64,000 bases of DNA from Candidatus Cloacimonadota bacterium (GCA_023421135.1 JAEZUG010000019.1:9755-73754), one strand, 5' to 3'; positions 1-8,559 are shown, counted from the first letter of the stretch. A program made the numbers and translations. Notes: a model not told the origin generated them from the letters alone.

Positions 1-2692
1 AAGTTCTGAAAGGATTGGGCCAGGTCTGAATGCTGATGGGGCTTGCCGGTGGAGTGATCTGAGGATCAGCGGTAGGGCTGCCCTGAGTTTGTTGGAAATC
101 TGCATATATGGATTCATTATCCTGAGAAGAGCTCATGATTCTGGCACGCTGATCCATCCAGACCAGGACAGATGTATATCCACTACTGGCCGCTTCGATC
201 TCGTGCTGAGATCCCGGAGCGGTGCAAACCGTTACCAAAGACCCCACCAAACTACCATCGTAAGAAGATATCTCCTGGCTGTAGAGGTCGTTTTGATAGT
301 GATTGGGCGTTGGAGCGGGATCTATGCTCATGTACACGTTGTAATTGCCATTATAGTAATAAACCATCCGAGCTTCGTAGAGACGACCAGTGATCTGAGC
401 AATATCGATTCCTTGGGTGGAGCCAACGAAGGTGCCATCGGGTCTAAAACGTTGCAGGCGCAATACACTACCATCGTAAAACAGCAAGCCCAAGTTTGAG
501 AAGCTTTGTACTGCCTGAACCAGGTCTGCGCCGGGATGTTCCGGAAAGAGAGTTATCCCGGAGGGAGCAAAGAGCATCTGCCCCTGAGGATTGAACTTCT
601 GAGCTACATAGTTATCAGCAGCACCATTAGCGATGCCCAGGAACAGGATAAGATCGTCATCGCCAGCTAGAAAAGCGCTATGCAGGTCGTATCTCTGGGT
701 CAGCGAGGGGTCCAGCACTAAGCAATCGCTAGGGTCCCAGCCAGGATAGGGATCGCCCTGAGTATCCAGCTTGAGCACACGCGTCTGGTAATTTTCCGTC
801 CAGATCAGATAGTTACCACAGAAACCAGTTACGTAAAAACCTGCCAAAGGTGTGCCTTGCCTTATCAGCATGCCGCCGGGTCCCCAGAGACATACACCGT
901 CACTGATGCGCTGTGCCAAGATCTCCATATGCCAATTTCCGACGCCCCCTGCGCTCCTGTTCCAGGCAATATAAAAATCTCCATTGTAATAGGAGCAGTG
1001 TGTACGCCATATGGAGCCTTCTGTAGCATCTGCAAAAATCTCCACGCCATAACCGTCGTAGAGCTTCTCACCGTTTCTGTCGATCACCTGCAGATAAGCT
1101 TTGAAAACACCATCATCCCACACATTGTAAAGGATGGCAGCCTGCTGATCCACTTCGAGCACTTGGTGAAACGTCTCTGCAAAAGTGCCTTCTGGATTGA
1201 GAGGGATACCGCCTTCGCTCAGGACAGTATCTTCATTATCAAGAATCTGGTAGTAAATCCTCTTGTTATTGCCACTCATTCGATTATCCGTCCACGTAGC
1301 CAGGATGCGATCGCCTACAGAGCACACCTCAACCTCAGTGCAGTTTTCTCTGAATCCGCTCCGGATAGACTCTCCTCCAAAAGGCGTGTTGCCCCAGGCA
1401 TTTGCATCCAGATCCATCATCCTCAGGCTCACAGTCATAGATTCATCTTCCATCCAAAAGAGCAGTGCGCCTTCATCCTCGGCGATCACGTGGGGGAACT
1501 TTCCGGTGCCTGAGGTAATGAGAGTGCCTCCATAAGGCGTAAGGCTCTGGCCGGTAGGGCTAAATGCCAGCAGACGCGATTGGCAAAGCACCCGGCAGGC
1601 TCCGCCGGGAGATATGGATACATGATGGCGCTGGTAAGTTTCATTGAGGAGATACTCTGTATATGCTCCCTCTGCAAACCAATCGAGAGAGTTTTGGGCA
1701 TCAAAGGCTACCATTTTGAACTCATAGTAGTCGTTTGTGGATTGATGGCCTTCCCAACTAAGCACCAGTCTGCCATCGGTATAAAAATTCACCTGGGGAA
1801 CCTTAATCCTGTTGTAATTGCCCATGTTGTACTCAAGTGGTCCATCCATCAATAGATTACCCGCCAGATCTATGCGCTGCATCTGAAACACACAAGAGTC
1901 CATATCATCCCATCCGTAGATCACCCAGCTTCCGGTGGGGTCTTTGGCCAGGCGGTAATCCGGCACCAAAAAAGGGCTGGTGGCTAGGATCGGATTGGGT
2001 CCCACTATCTGGCCGGTGGCAGAAACGTGAATCAGATGGGCATCGAAATCACCGAAATCCTGCTTGTGCAAATTTGCTACAAATCCGCCCTCACCATCCG
2101 GATAGATATCCATCAGATCGATCCTGTTGGTGAAAGATAAGAGCGGAATTCCACCCATGGGGTGAAGCAGGTTGCCTTCTGCATCCAAGCGTTGTAAGAG
2201 GACTGTATTCTCACTGATCTTGTAAACGATGTGGCAGCCACCATTGGCATCGGGAGTGGCCAGGCAGTGAAACCAGGGAGCACTGGGTCCACAGATTGTT
2301 ACGCCCTCTTCAGCCCACAGGCTATTGCCTTGGGAATCAAACTTTTGAGCCTTGAGTGTTTGGTCCAAGCCGATGGGGGGATGCTGCAGCCAGACGATTA
2401 TACAAGAGCCGTCTGTGGTGGAGATCACCTGCCGGGGGGCTTCAGGGCCGATCTGATTTGCCACGACCAAAGGCTCCGTCCAGAGGGGATTGCCACTGAT
2501 AGCATACTTTTGAGCATAGACGTTCTCGTCACCGGTGGATGTGTCCGACCAGACGATCAGATGGTTGCCATCACCAAACTTGGCACTGAGGCCGCTGAAC
2601 TCCAGATTGTAGGCTTGCCTGAGCGGTATCTCCATACCTGCCAGGAATCCAAGACAGCACATTAAGGCTAAAACTACGCATATCTGTTTCAT
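1..2692 (-). CDS. Large secreted protein with C-terminal sorting domain, cut by window edge
   Basis: An uninterrupted reading frame runs from an ATG at 2692 off the left edge; 897 residues are visible. It starts with a signal peptide (MKQICVVLALMCCLGFLAG). The middle is repetitive: segments of the type 'YAQKYAISGNPLW', 'LQRLDAEGNLL' and 'AQKFNPQGQMLF' recur, suggesting a beta-propeller-like fold. The last visible residues include TWPNPF, the opening of the FlgD-like/type IX-like C-terminal sorting domain also found in four other genes here, so only about 70-80 residues should be missing. It is probably exported and surface-attached or released. No catalytic motif was recognised. Exact function is unknown; the secretion assignment is inferred from family knowledge. 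Confidence 0.85.
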   Translation of the reverse strand, partial: MKQICVVLALMCCLGFLAGMEIPLRQAYNLEFSGLSAKFGDGNHLIVWSDTSTGDENVYAQKYAISGNPLWTEPLVVANQIGPEAPRQVISTTDGSCIIVWLQHPPIGLDQTLKAQKFDSQGNSLWAEEGVTICGPSAPWFHCLATPDANGGCHIVYKISENTVLLQRLDAEGNLLHPMGGIPLLSFTNRIDLMDIYPDGEGGFVANLHKQDFGDFDAHLIHVSATGQIVGPNPILATSPFLVPDYRLAKDPTGSWVIYGWDDMDSCVFQMQRIDLAGNLLMDGPLEYNMGNYNRIKVPQVNFYTDGRLVLSWEGHQSTNDYYEFKMVAFDAQNSLDWFAEGAYTEYLLNETYQRHHVSISPGGACRVLCQSRLLAFSPTGQSLTPYGGTLITSGTGKFPHVIAEDEGALLFWMEDESMTVSLRMMDLDANAWGNTPFGGESIRSGFRENCTEVEVCSVGDRILATWTDNRMSGNNKRIYYQILDNEDTVLSEGGIPLNPEGTFAETFHQVLEVDQQAAILYNVWDDGVFKAYLQVIDRNGEKLYDGYGVEIFADATEGSIWRTHCSYYNGDFYIAWNRSAGGVGNWHMEILAQRISDGVCLWGPGGMLIRQGTPLAGFYVTGFCGNYLIWTENYQTRVLKLDTQGDPYPGWDPSDCLVLDPSLTQRYDLHSAFLAGDDDLILFLGIANGAADNYVAQKFNPQGQMLFAPSGITLFPEHPGADLVQAVQSFSNLGLLFYDGSVLRLQRFRPDGTFVGSTQGIDIAQITGRLYEARMVYYYNGNYNVYMSIDPAPTPNHYQNDLYSQEISSYDGSLVGSLVTVCTAPGSQHEIEAASSGYTSVLVWMDQRARIMSSSQDNESIYADFQQTQGSPTADPQITPPASPISIQTWPNPFRT

Positions 2693-2767
2693 AAGTACTC
2701 CCATAGCTTGCTAATAACTACCGTAAAGTAAAGCAATTTTCATTCCTTGTTTATGAATAGTTAGGCA

Positions 2768-3196
2768 AGACTGGTGAATAATTACCCGGTTCCAGTTAGG
2801 CCGCGATAAATCGTCAGTGTACACCCATTATTTCTCAATCTCCACTTAATGTCATTCCTGCCTTCGAGACTGTGTGAAAACTCATTCTGAGTCCCATCGG
2901 GACGATAATTTAGATAGCACCCGAATACCTGAAGTATGCCGATAGAGTCCCTTCGGGACGACATTTCAGATGAAGTTAATTGTCTGTCCTATAGTGCATT
3001 TTTTATCAAATATGCCGTCCCGATGGGACTCAGTGGTTTATCGCAATAATCATCGAATCTATCTAAAATGCCGTCCCCCTGGGACTCAAGATGGTGCCAT
3101 CTGTACTTTTCACACAGCCTCGAAGGCAGGAATGACGATACGCATAACAGGAAAAAGCCTAATGCACGCCATGTTTAGGTGTACATGCAACAGTCT
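2768..3196. repeat. Modular intergenic repeat: conserved shoulders around a nested palindromic core
   Basis: This gene-free stretch (2693-3258) holds one composite repeat. The left shoulder (about 2768-2865, containing GTACACCCATTA and ATGTCATTCCTGCCTTC) and right shoulder (about 3123-3196, containing GGAATGACGATACGC, CCTAATGC and CATGCAAC) recur at 17021-17235, in part at 19569-19640 (opposite orientation) and at 63945-64000. The core, 2851-3136, has 30-bp terminal inverted repeats (2851-2880 and 3107-3136, both containing CTGTGTGAAAA or its complement) and encloses four short hairpin repeats. The same terminal repeats bound a different core at 63601-63906. No ORF fits a transposase, so it resembles a non-autonomous MITE- or REP-like element. 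Confidence 0.75.
2889..3087. repeat. Four-copy 27-bp hairpin repeat array (two in each orientation)
   Basis: The 27-bp units lie at 2889-2915, 2945-2971, 3005-3031 and 3061-3087. Each contains a GTCCC-N4-GGGAC-type hairpin followed by an AT-rich tail ending AGAT. The first two read in one orientation and the last two are inverted. Within each pair the start-to-start distance is exactly 56 bp. Three more copies occur at 30297-30323, 30356-30382 and 30409-30435. The intervening 29-bp segments differ. No cas genes are nearby and orientation flips mid-array, so this is a palindromic interspersed repeat, not a CRISPR. Confidence 0.75.
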
Positions 3197-3258
3197 TTAG
3201 GTTTGGGTGCCTGGTATAGAGGGATTACTTGGGGAACGATCCTTGATGTTTATCGCTG

Positions 3259-4749
3259 TTAGATAGGATAATCCTTACTGATTGTGATGTTTGGAAGGTC
3301 GGGGCTAAACTCGGTGTCAAGCACGCTAAGTTGCTGACGGATAATGCCCCTGGCTCTCAAAGCGGGTTTCAGGATTAATTGATCAAACTCACCTTCGGGT
3401 ATATCTTCCAGACTGACGGCATGCGGATAAAGCAGTTTCAGCATTCCGGTGCAAAGCTTGATCACGGCCTTTGTATCACGGGTGTCGGCTGTCCGAGGGA
3501 TGTCCAGAGCTTCTTTGACAAGTTGAGAGTACTGAGGTTCCAGTCTTAATAGATGCATTACCTCCGAGAAGTACTCAGTGTTAAGGGCGTGGCCGTGAAG
3601 CTTCAGATCTTCGGTAAAGCGGAACAGAACCCAGCCTGGTATAAACCCATGGATGCGATCCACTAGGGCGGAAGAATGAAAAAACTCAGGCAGATGGCGG
3701 AAGAAATCTTCATGCCGGGGCTTCAACCTGCGGTCCAGAGCGATGTTGCCCAGCAGCATCAGACCACAATCCGAGACGTTTTTGTAATGTCCCACCACCA
3801 CCTTGCCGTTTTCCAGATAGTTCTTGAAAGCCCCCAGAATATCCTGATCGTTGGCAAACTTGATAGTCTCCACCTCATCGAGAGTAAGGAAGTCATAATT
3901 GTTGATAACGCCAGGAGTTCTGGTGCTGATATTGTAGAATATGCCAGCCCTGGAGACAAAGCCGCCGCTTACTGTCCAGCCGTATTTGGAGAGGTTATTA
4001 AAGAGGTAGGATTTTCCTGTGCCTTTGGGGGCCAACTCGATCAGATTGAGATTGGGCTCCACGTGCACCAGCAGGCGGGAGATCATGGTAAGCTTTTTGT
4101 TTAAGGTGAATTCCAGCTTGCCATCCGGACCTCTATAATCGGGATTGACTTCCATGGAGCGGATCAAGAGGTCGATCCACTCTGAGATGCTGAATTGCTC
4201 CCTGGCTTCCAGATAATAGCTAAGATCAACCCGGTAGGGCTCAAAGGGACGGAAATCGCTCAATTCCACAAATCCATAGCCTCTCTCGTCCGGGCGCATA
4301 TACGAGAGCGTTAATACTCCCCAAACTTCCCCTTCGTGCAGGCGTTCCAGTTTCTCCGGTTCCATCCACATGGATACCACGCCTTCCCGCATATTGATCC
4401 CCAGGTCGGGGATGGCAAAATTCATCTGTCCTCTGAGTAGGTCTGTGTTGATTATTATGCGAGAGAATATCTGAATAGGGCCGCTGCTTTGCAGAAGCAT
4501 GCGTCTGAAACCTGACCCGCGGGGCGGAAACTTTTCGTCCATAAACTCCGCACAAGCCGAGGCATCAAATTCATCAAAACGGGTAAAGCATTTGATCAGC
4601 CAGTCTTTGATAAAGGAAGGCAGATTGCGTCCGGCAAAGACGGCTTGAGAGGCAGGATCTTTGAGCACGGATTCCAAAGGAAAGATGCTCTTGATCTTGG
4701 CTTCCAAATCCACTTTGGGAAGCTGTGATCTGGCGCTTTGGTCTTCCAC
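3259..4749 (-). CDS. Short BrxL-like AAA+ ATPase lacking a Lon protease domain
   Basis: The 496-residue protein resembles BrxL of BREX phage-defence systems. Visible features are an N-terminal region (1-215) with the WIDLLIRSM motif near 191-199, a Walker A GTGKS at 243-247, Walker B-like FLTLDEV at 287-293, LLGNI at 332-336 (sensor-1 position) and the family block ALVDRIHGFIPGW at 361-373. Long BrxL proteins (about 680 residues) carry a C-terminal Lon-type peptidase domain; this one ends soon after the lid region (RARGIIRQQLSVLDTEF), so it is the short form and is predicted to be non-proteolytic. It starts with GTG overlapping the upstream stop by one base (TAGTG), implying translational coupling. 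It is the last gene of a four-gene operon. Family assignment is confident; the role in defence is inferred. Confidence 0.85.
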   Translation of the reverse strand: MEDQSARSQLPKVDLEAKIKSIFPLESVLKDPASQAVFAGRNLPSFIKDWLIKCFTRFDEFDASACAEFMDEKFPPRGSGFRRMLLQSSGPIQIFSRIIINTDLLRGQMNFAIPDLGINMREGVVSMWMEPEKLERLHEGEVWGVLTLSYMRPDERGYGFVELSDFRPFEPYRVDLSYYLEAREQFSISEWIDLLIRSMEVNPDYRGPDGKLEFTLNKKLTMISRLLVHVEPNLNLIELAPKGTGKSYLFNNLSKYGWTVSGGFVSRAGIFYNISTRTPGVINNYDFLTLDEVETIKFANDQDILGAFKNYLENGKVVVGHYKNVSDCGLMLLGNIALDRRLKPRHEDFFRHLPEFFHSSALVDRIHGFIPGWVLFRFTEDLKLHGHALNTEYFSEVMHLLRLEPQYSQLVKEALDIPRTADTRDTKAVIKLCTGMLKLLYPHAVSLEDIPEGEFDQLILKPALRARGIIRQQLSVLDTEFSPDLPNITISKDYPI

Positions 4750-6044
4750 TATCGTTCAAACATGTCCGTCAGAGGAGTTTCTTCAAAACCTCTACCGGGA
4801 GATTCACAGTCTCCATTGTTCTCAATTGTGTCTTCATAGTCATAGAGTTCCATCAGCTTTTCTTTAAATTTACCCGGAACCTCTCCATGGATAGCATATA
4901 AATCCAAGGTTTCGATAAACATCCTGATTGTCTGACGGATTGGTTTGAAGCTCGGATCGTTGCGTTTGAGGAAGTCATTCACCATGTGTGGCGGAAGTTC
5001 ATGCTGCCAGGGTATGGCTCTTTGATGCACTTCCAGAAGAGCCTCCAACAGAGTTGTGATTTTGGCAACGCTTTCATGTTTGAGAACCAGCCCTCTGTCA
5101 CCACTAAGTTGGTCAAACAAACCCAGTAAAAGCTTATGAGTGCTTGCATCACCCCGCTCCAGAGCAAAACGCGGCATATCATTGGCATCGTGTTTTTTTG
5201 CTCCCCAAAACACCTCCTCCTGCAATGACTTGGCAGATGCGGCAAGGGTATAGACAGGCAGCTTGTGTTCATCACCCATCCTCAGCAGCCAGGATAGGTT
5301 GCGGTATGAATTGAGGCGGCTCACTTTTCCCATGCGTCCCAGAATCTCCAGCTCGTCGATGAGAAGCACCCAGCCTTTGTAGCCCAGAGCTTTAACTAGC
5401 AGGGGGAAGAATTCCAGGAAAGACTTGAAATGGTCACGCAGCAAAAACTTGGGCATGGCTTGAAACTCATATTTACGATCTTGCTTAACCAGATGTTTGG
5501 CAAAGCTGAGGTTTTCCTTTTTCCCCATCAGGCAGTTATAAAGAACAATCATGTCTCTGGAATCGAAATTTGCAAAACTCTGAAACATCAATAGAGGTAG
5601 AGGGTGACACAGTTTGTCTATACTCTCCAGCAGTTCATCCCATTTTTGTGGTGTGATGCGATGATCCAACAGCTTCTTGAGGAGGCCAGGGATTTGAGAA
5701 TCATGGGTGATTACTCTGGAGGCCAGGGCAGGGAAAAAGGATGTTACATTGTTCAATCCCAGGTCTGGACTCAGGCTGATATAGCTCACGGCGTAGCCCT
5801 GGGCGAGAATGTGCTTTTCCACCTGTTTCAGAAAGTGGGTCTTTCCCTGTCCATACTCACCCCAGAGCACTCTGCCTATTACTGGCTTTCCTTTTGCTAA
5901 GTCATTGAGGTCTTGGTCAATAATGCTAAGCTGAGTCTGCCTGAGGTCTGGCAGCTGGCCAACCAGTTCCCGGGATGGGATTCCCGCCCGTACTGCCTCC
6001 AGCACTTGGATGCTAAGCTCTTTTTCCGTATAGTTTTGTACCAT
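4749..6044 (-). CDS. BREX-type P-loop ATPase, DUF2791 (BrxC/BrxD family)
   Basis: The 431-residue protein has the DUF2791 hallmark N-terminus (AVRAGIPSREL near 17-27), Walker A GEYGQGKT at 62-69, a conserved SYISLSPDLGLNN stretch near 87-99 and Walker B WVLLIDEL at 225-232 with the catalytic Glu (E231). It is predicted to be a cytosolic ATP-binding motor or switch subunit, as BrxD is in BREX types 2 and 6. ATG at 6044 is preceded by GGGGAG at good spacing. It lies 2 bp after the paralogous ATPase gene and overlaps the BrxL-like gene by 1 bp. It could also be annotated generically as an ATP-binding protein. Confidence 0.83.
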   Translation of the reverse strand: MVQNYTEKELSIQVLEAVRAGIPSRELVGQLPDLRQTQLSIIDQDLNDLAKGKPVIGRVLWGEYGQGKTHFLKQVEKHILAQGYAVSYISLSPDLGLNNVTSFFPALASRVITHDSQIPGLLKKLLDHRITPQKWDELLESIDKLCHPLPLLMFQSFANFDSRDMIVLYNCLMGKKENLSFAKHLVKQDRKYEFQAMPKFLLRDHFKSFLEFFPLLVKALGYKGWVLLIDELEILGRMGKVSRLNSYRNLSWLLRMGDEHKLPVYTLAASAKSLQEEVFWGAKKHDANDMPRFALERGDASTHKLLLGLFDQLSGDRGLVLKHESVAKITTLLEALLEVHQRAIPWQHELPPHMVNDFLKRNDPSFKPIRQTIRMFIETLDLYAIHGEVPGKFKEKLMELYDYEDTIENNGDCESPGRGFEETPLTDMFER

Positions 6045-6046
6045 AC

Positions 6047-7234
6047 TTACACTCCCCAGAATCCGTGTGTGGATTTTGTAAGTAACTGGCGAAAGCTTGA
6101 ATAACTGTTTGGTGCCTTGGGCTTAGCTTCCGCTTCTGCTGCCATATCCATGACCCCCAGTTCGATCAATTTGGCTCTTAAGGCTTCCATATCATTGTCA
6201 CTTATCAGGTCCCGGTAGATTAGGTCTGCGTCTATCAAATCGGCATACAAGTTTAAGCGGGGCTGCTGCTCAAAACCCGGCTGAATCCTCATCCAGAGGG
6301 CGTGATAACTCTGTAAGCCGTTTTTCTCATCCTCAATTATCGCCTTGTTACCACACACCAAGACAAGGATATTCTTAAAGAAATCCAGATCGTCGATCAG
6401 TTGCCGCAGAAACTCGTAGCAGTCTCTGCGTCTGAGAGGTGTATAATGTACCAGGCTTTCAGATTGAGGCAGGATAGCCTCAAACTGGTCGATGAGCAGC
6501 ACCACTCCCTTGTAGCCCATCAGCTTGATGATCTCGGTGAGAGAATAGATCCAGCTACGGGCATTATGACGAGCCAGAGTCTCATAAAGTTTTGTAGCAC
6601 TTTTATGAGTGCGCTCCACCTTTTCTCCCCTTATCCAGGCTCTCGCGACATCTTTGAAATCCCTGTCTTTCTCTGCCACGGCTTCCATAAATGAGTGCAG
6701 AAATTTCCTGAAGGCAAAATCCAGTTCCAGGGGGTTGACGACCTCGTGGATACAGGTTCTGATATGCTTTCTGGCTTCGTGCAGATCAGCCTTCTCGCGC
6801 TCGCACAGAAAATCTGATAAAATGCCGCCATGCTCTTCCCATTGCCTGGCATCGTAACCGAGGCGAGTTAATAGAATCCTACCCAGAGCCTGCTCTAGAG
6901 CGTCCAGATCAAGCTCGGATGCTAAAGCGCGGTACAAGGCCACGGTATCGGTAAGTCTGTAACCCGTTCGGGACAGGTCAATGCTAACAGAGAAAAAACC
7001 TCTCTCCTCGGCAGAGATGCGGATATCGTTGATAAAATGACTCTTGCCGGTACCGCTGTCTCCGTAGAGGATCTTCACCTTGCTGCCCCCTAACGCGATC
7101 ACCTGATCCAAGCAATATTCTTTCATCACACGCAGCCAGTCATTGTTTACGGTAAGATACTGCAGGAGTTCATGATCCAGTGGAGGATTGCCTCCACGTA
7201 GCAGTTCCAGATCAGTGTGATTTGGCTTATTCAT
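6047..7234 (-). CDS. Second DUF2791-like P-loop ATPase with DE-to-DQ Walker B change
   Basis: Counted from the ATG at 7234 (395 residues), the protein has LLRGGNPP near 11-18, Walker A GDSGTGKS at 58-65 and Walker B VVLLIDQFE ending near 252. The residue after the Walker B Asp is Gln (D249-Q250), whereas its downstream partner has DE, so hydrolysis may be weak or absent. The layout (RGG-N-PP, L-x-V, P-loop, SIDLS) matches BrxD-type DUF2791 proteins more than AAA+ proteins. The ATG overlaps the previous gene by 8 bp; an upstream in-frame TTG at 7243 is an alternative start. No Shine-Dalgarno sequence precedes either, consistent with coupled translation. Confidence 0.75.
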   Translation of the reverse strand: MNKPNHTDLELLRGGNPPLDHELLQYLTVNNDWLRVMKEYCLDQVIALGGSKVKILYGDSGTGKSHFINDIRISAEERGFFSVSIDLSRTGYRLTDTVALYRALASELDLDALEQALGRILLTRLGYDARQWEEHGGILSDFLCEREKADLHEARKHIRTCIHEVVNPLELDFAFRKFLHSFMEAVAEKDRDFKDVARAWIRGEKVERTHKSATKLYETLARHNARSWIYSLTEIIKLMGYKGVVLLIDQFEAILPQSESLVHYTPLRRRDCYEFLRQLIDDLDFFKNILVLVCGNKAIIEDEKNGLQSYHALWMRIQPGFEQQPRLNLYADLIDADLIYRDLISDNDMEALRAKLIELGVMDMAAEAEAKPKAPNSYSSFRQLLTKSTHGFWGV

Positions 7235-7988
7235 CTGCGGCAATCAAATGGATTGTAAGAGTGGAAGCTTTAATTGTTTCACCGGAAGCGGTGCGGATCA
7301 GATACATCTTTCGGACGTCTCTGCTAAAGCCAAGTTCGATCCGGAATCTATCATATGAAGAGCCTGAGCTGTTAAGGCGCCCCAGGTCCCAAAGGAAGTT
7401 TTCCAGCTTGTAATCAGCGGCTGCGGGAGACAGGCTAAACAGGTCAAAGAGGTCTTTCAGGGCAACACTGTAACCATATTTGGGTTCTTGGCAGCCATAC
7501 ATGCGAGTGTTTGCAAAAATGTAGGCTTTTTGAAGCCGTTTGAAGAAAGCCGAGGCATTAAAGGTGCTGTTCAGCCTTTTGTAAAGTGTTTCGACCAGCT
7601 TGACTACTTTGGAGAGTTCCAGATCTGTAATCTGCTGTTTTTTTCTTCCGATCTTTATGAGCAGATAGAAGTCTTCCAAATTCACGGTTAAATTAATAGG
7701 ACCGATGTCAATACTGCTGCCTTCATGCTCCAAAGGAATAGACCTGGCGGTGAGAAGTTCTGCCAGTTTTGCAGCGTATGCGTTGCTGTCTGTGTAGAGC
7801 TCTTTCAATCCGTTGATCTCAGATCTCACTCCCTCCAGATATTCGTTGACCCTCTCCCAAAAGCAAGGCTCAATATCCAAAATACCTTGCGCCGAGGCTT
7901 CACCAAGGAGGATGTTATGATTCTTTGACGCAGCAAGCATCGAACTGTAGTGCTTGTGAAGTCTATCCAGATCCTTGTGTTTTTGCAT
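7227..7988 (-). CDS. Uncharacterised 253-residue protein, first gene of the BREX-like operon
   Basis: I do not recognise this family. It is soluble-looking, without signal peptide or membrane segment. The N-terminal third (1-85) is rich in charged and helical residues (KHKDLDRLHKHYSSM, WERVNEYLEGVRSEINGLKEL) and may form a coiled coil. Residues about 90-250 alternate beta-like and helical stretches (INLTVNLEDFYLLIKIG, KVVKLVETLYKRLN). ATG at 7988 follows AGGAG at 6-bp spacing, so it is the operon's leading gene. Position upstream of two DUF2791 ATPases and a BrxL-like protein suggests a dedicated adaptor, sensor or recruiter. A divergent BrxA/BrxB-type small subunit is possible but I cannot support it from sequence. 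Confidence 0.7.
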   Translation of the reverse strand: MQKHKDLDRLHKHYSSMLAASKNHNILLGEASAQGILDIEPCFWERVNEYLEGVRSEINGLKELYTDSNAYAAKLAELLTARSIPLEHEGSSIDIGPINLTVNLEDFYLLIKIGRKKQQITDLELSKVVKLVETLYKRLNSTFNASAFFKRLQKAYIFANTRMYGCQEPKYGYSVALKDLFDLFSLSPAAADYKLENFLWDLGRLNSSGSSYDRFRIELGFSRDVRKMYLIRTASGETIKASTLTIHLIAADE

Positions 7989-8559
7989 AACTAACTCCTG
8001 CTTATCAATATTGCTCTCTATCCTTCATCCGTCTGAAGGGCAAGAGCTTTAAGCATTTTTTACCTGATGCCTAGGAAGACAAAAAAAAACGTCAAGGGAA
8101 GTTCTGAATTATATTATGCATTTGTCTTTACAGTTGATATGCAATACCTGTTTGATCAATACCGGTACGGGCTTCTAAAGAAGCTACCAGTTCTCTTCGT
8201 ACAGATTAGGCACAAATCCAATAGTCCCGAAATTCTTCTGGGAAGTTTGAACGTTGATGACTGGATCAAATGGATTGTTAGAAAAGACCATTTCACATGT
8301 AGCAACATATGGAGGCATTAGGTTGTTCCCTGCTAGCAGAATCGAAACTCCCATCTCAATCCGCACTCACTTCAAACGCATCTCATACCCATGTGACACG
8401 CATGATTTTACATGGGTGTCACATGGGTGTCACATGGGTGTCTCATGCGTGTCGTATCAGTTAGAAGTGAGAAGTGAGAAGTGACAAGTGACAAGTCAGG
8501 TAAGCGCATAGCTGGGAGACTAAAGGGAATTGAGGGGAAGATAAAGGGCTTACGACAGA
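7989..8559. other. Gene-free region with repeats upstream of the BREX-like operon
   Basis: No convincing gene is visible. A tandem-unit repeat occupies 8376-8463 and is followed by GAAGTGAGAAGTGACAAGTG-type low-complexity sequence to about 8496. A short motif GTAAGCGCATAGCTGGGAG at about 8499-8517 recurs at about 19890 and, in related inverted form, near 43790. The operon promoter should lie within 7989-8080, but no box pair is clear enough to call. Confidence 0.5.
8376..8463. repeat. 88-bp interspersed repeat with 11-bp CATGGGTGTCA tandem units
   Basis: The element begins ACGCATCTCATACCCATG and ends GTGTCGTATCAG. Inside are four near-identical 11-bp units (CATGGGTGTCA/CT). The left half can pair with the tandem units (CCCATGTGACAC against GTGTCACATGGG; ACACGCATGA against TCATGCGTGT), so the whole unit could fold into a long hairpin. 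Related copies are at 19774-19855 (inverted) and 30158-30247. All three are intergenic. Confidence 0.8.

Noticed and set aside
2889..3087. Possible CRISPR array
   Set aside because: Repeats flip orientation in the middle, are degenerate, recur as a small group elsewhere and no cas gene is present.
8184..8366. Short minus-strand frame with a PFDP motif, resembling a sorting-domain remnant
   Set aside because: One short motif is not enough, and the rest shows no match to the sorting domains in the window.
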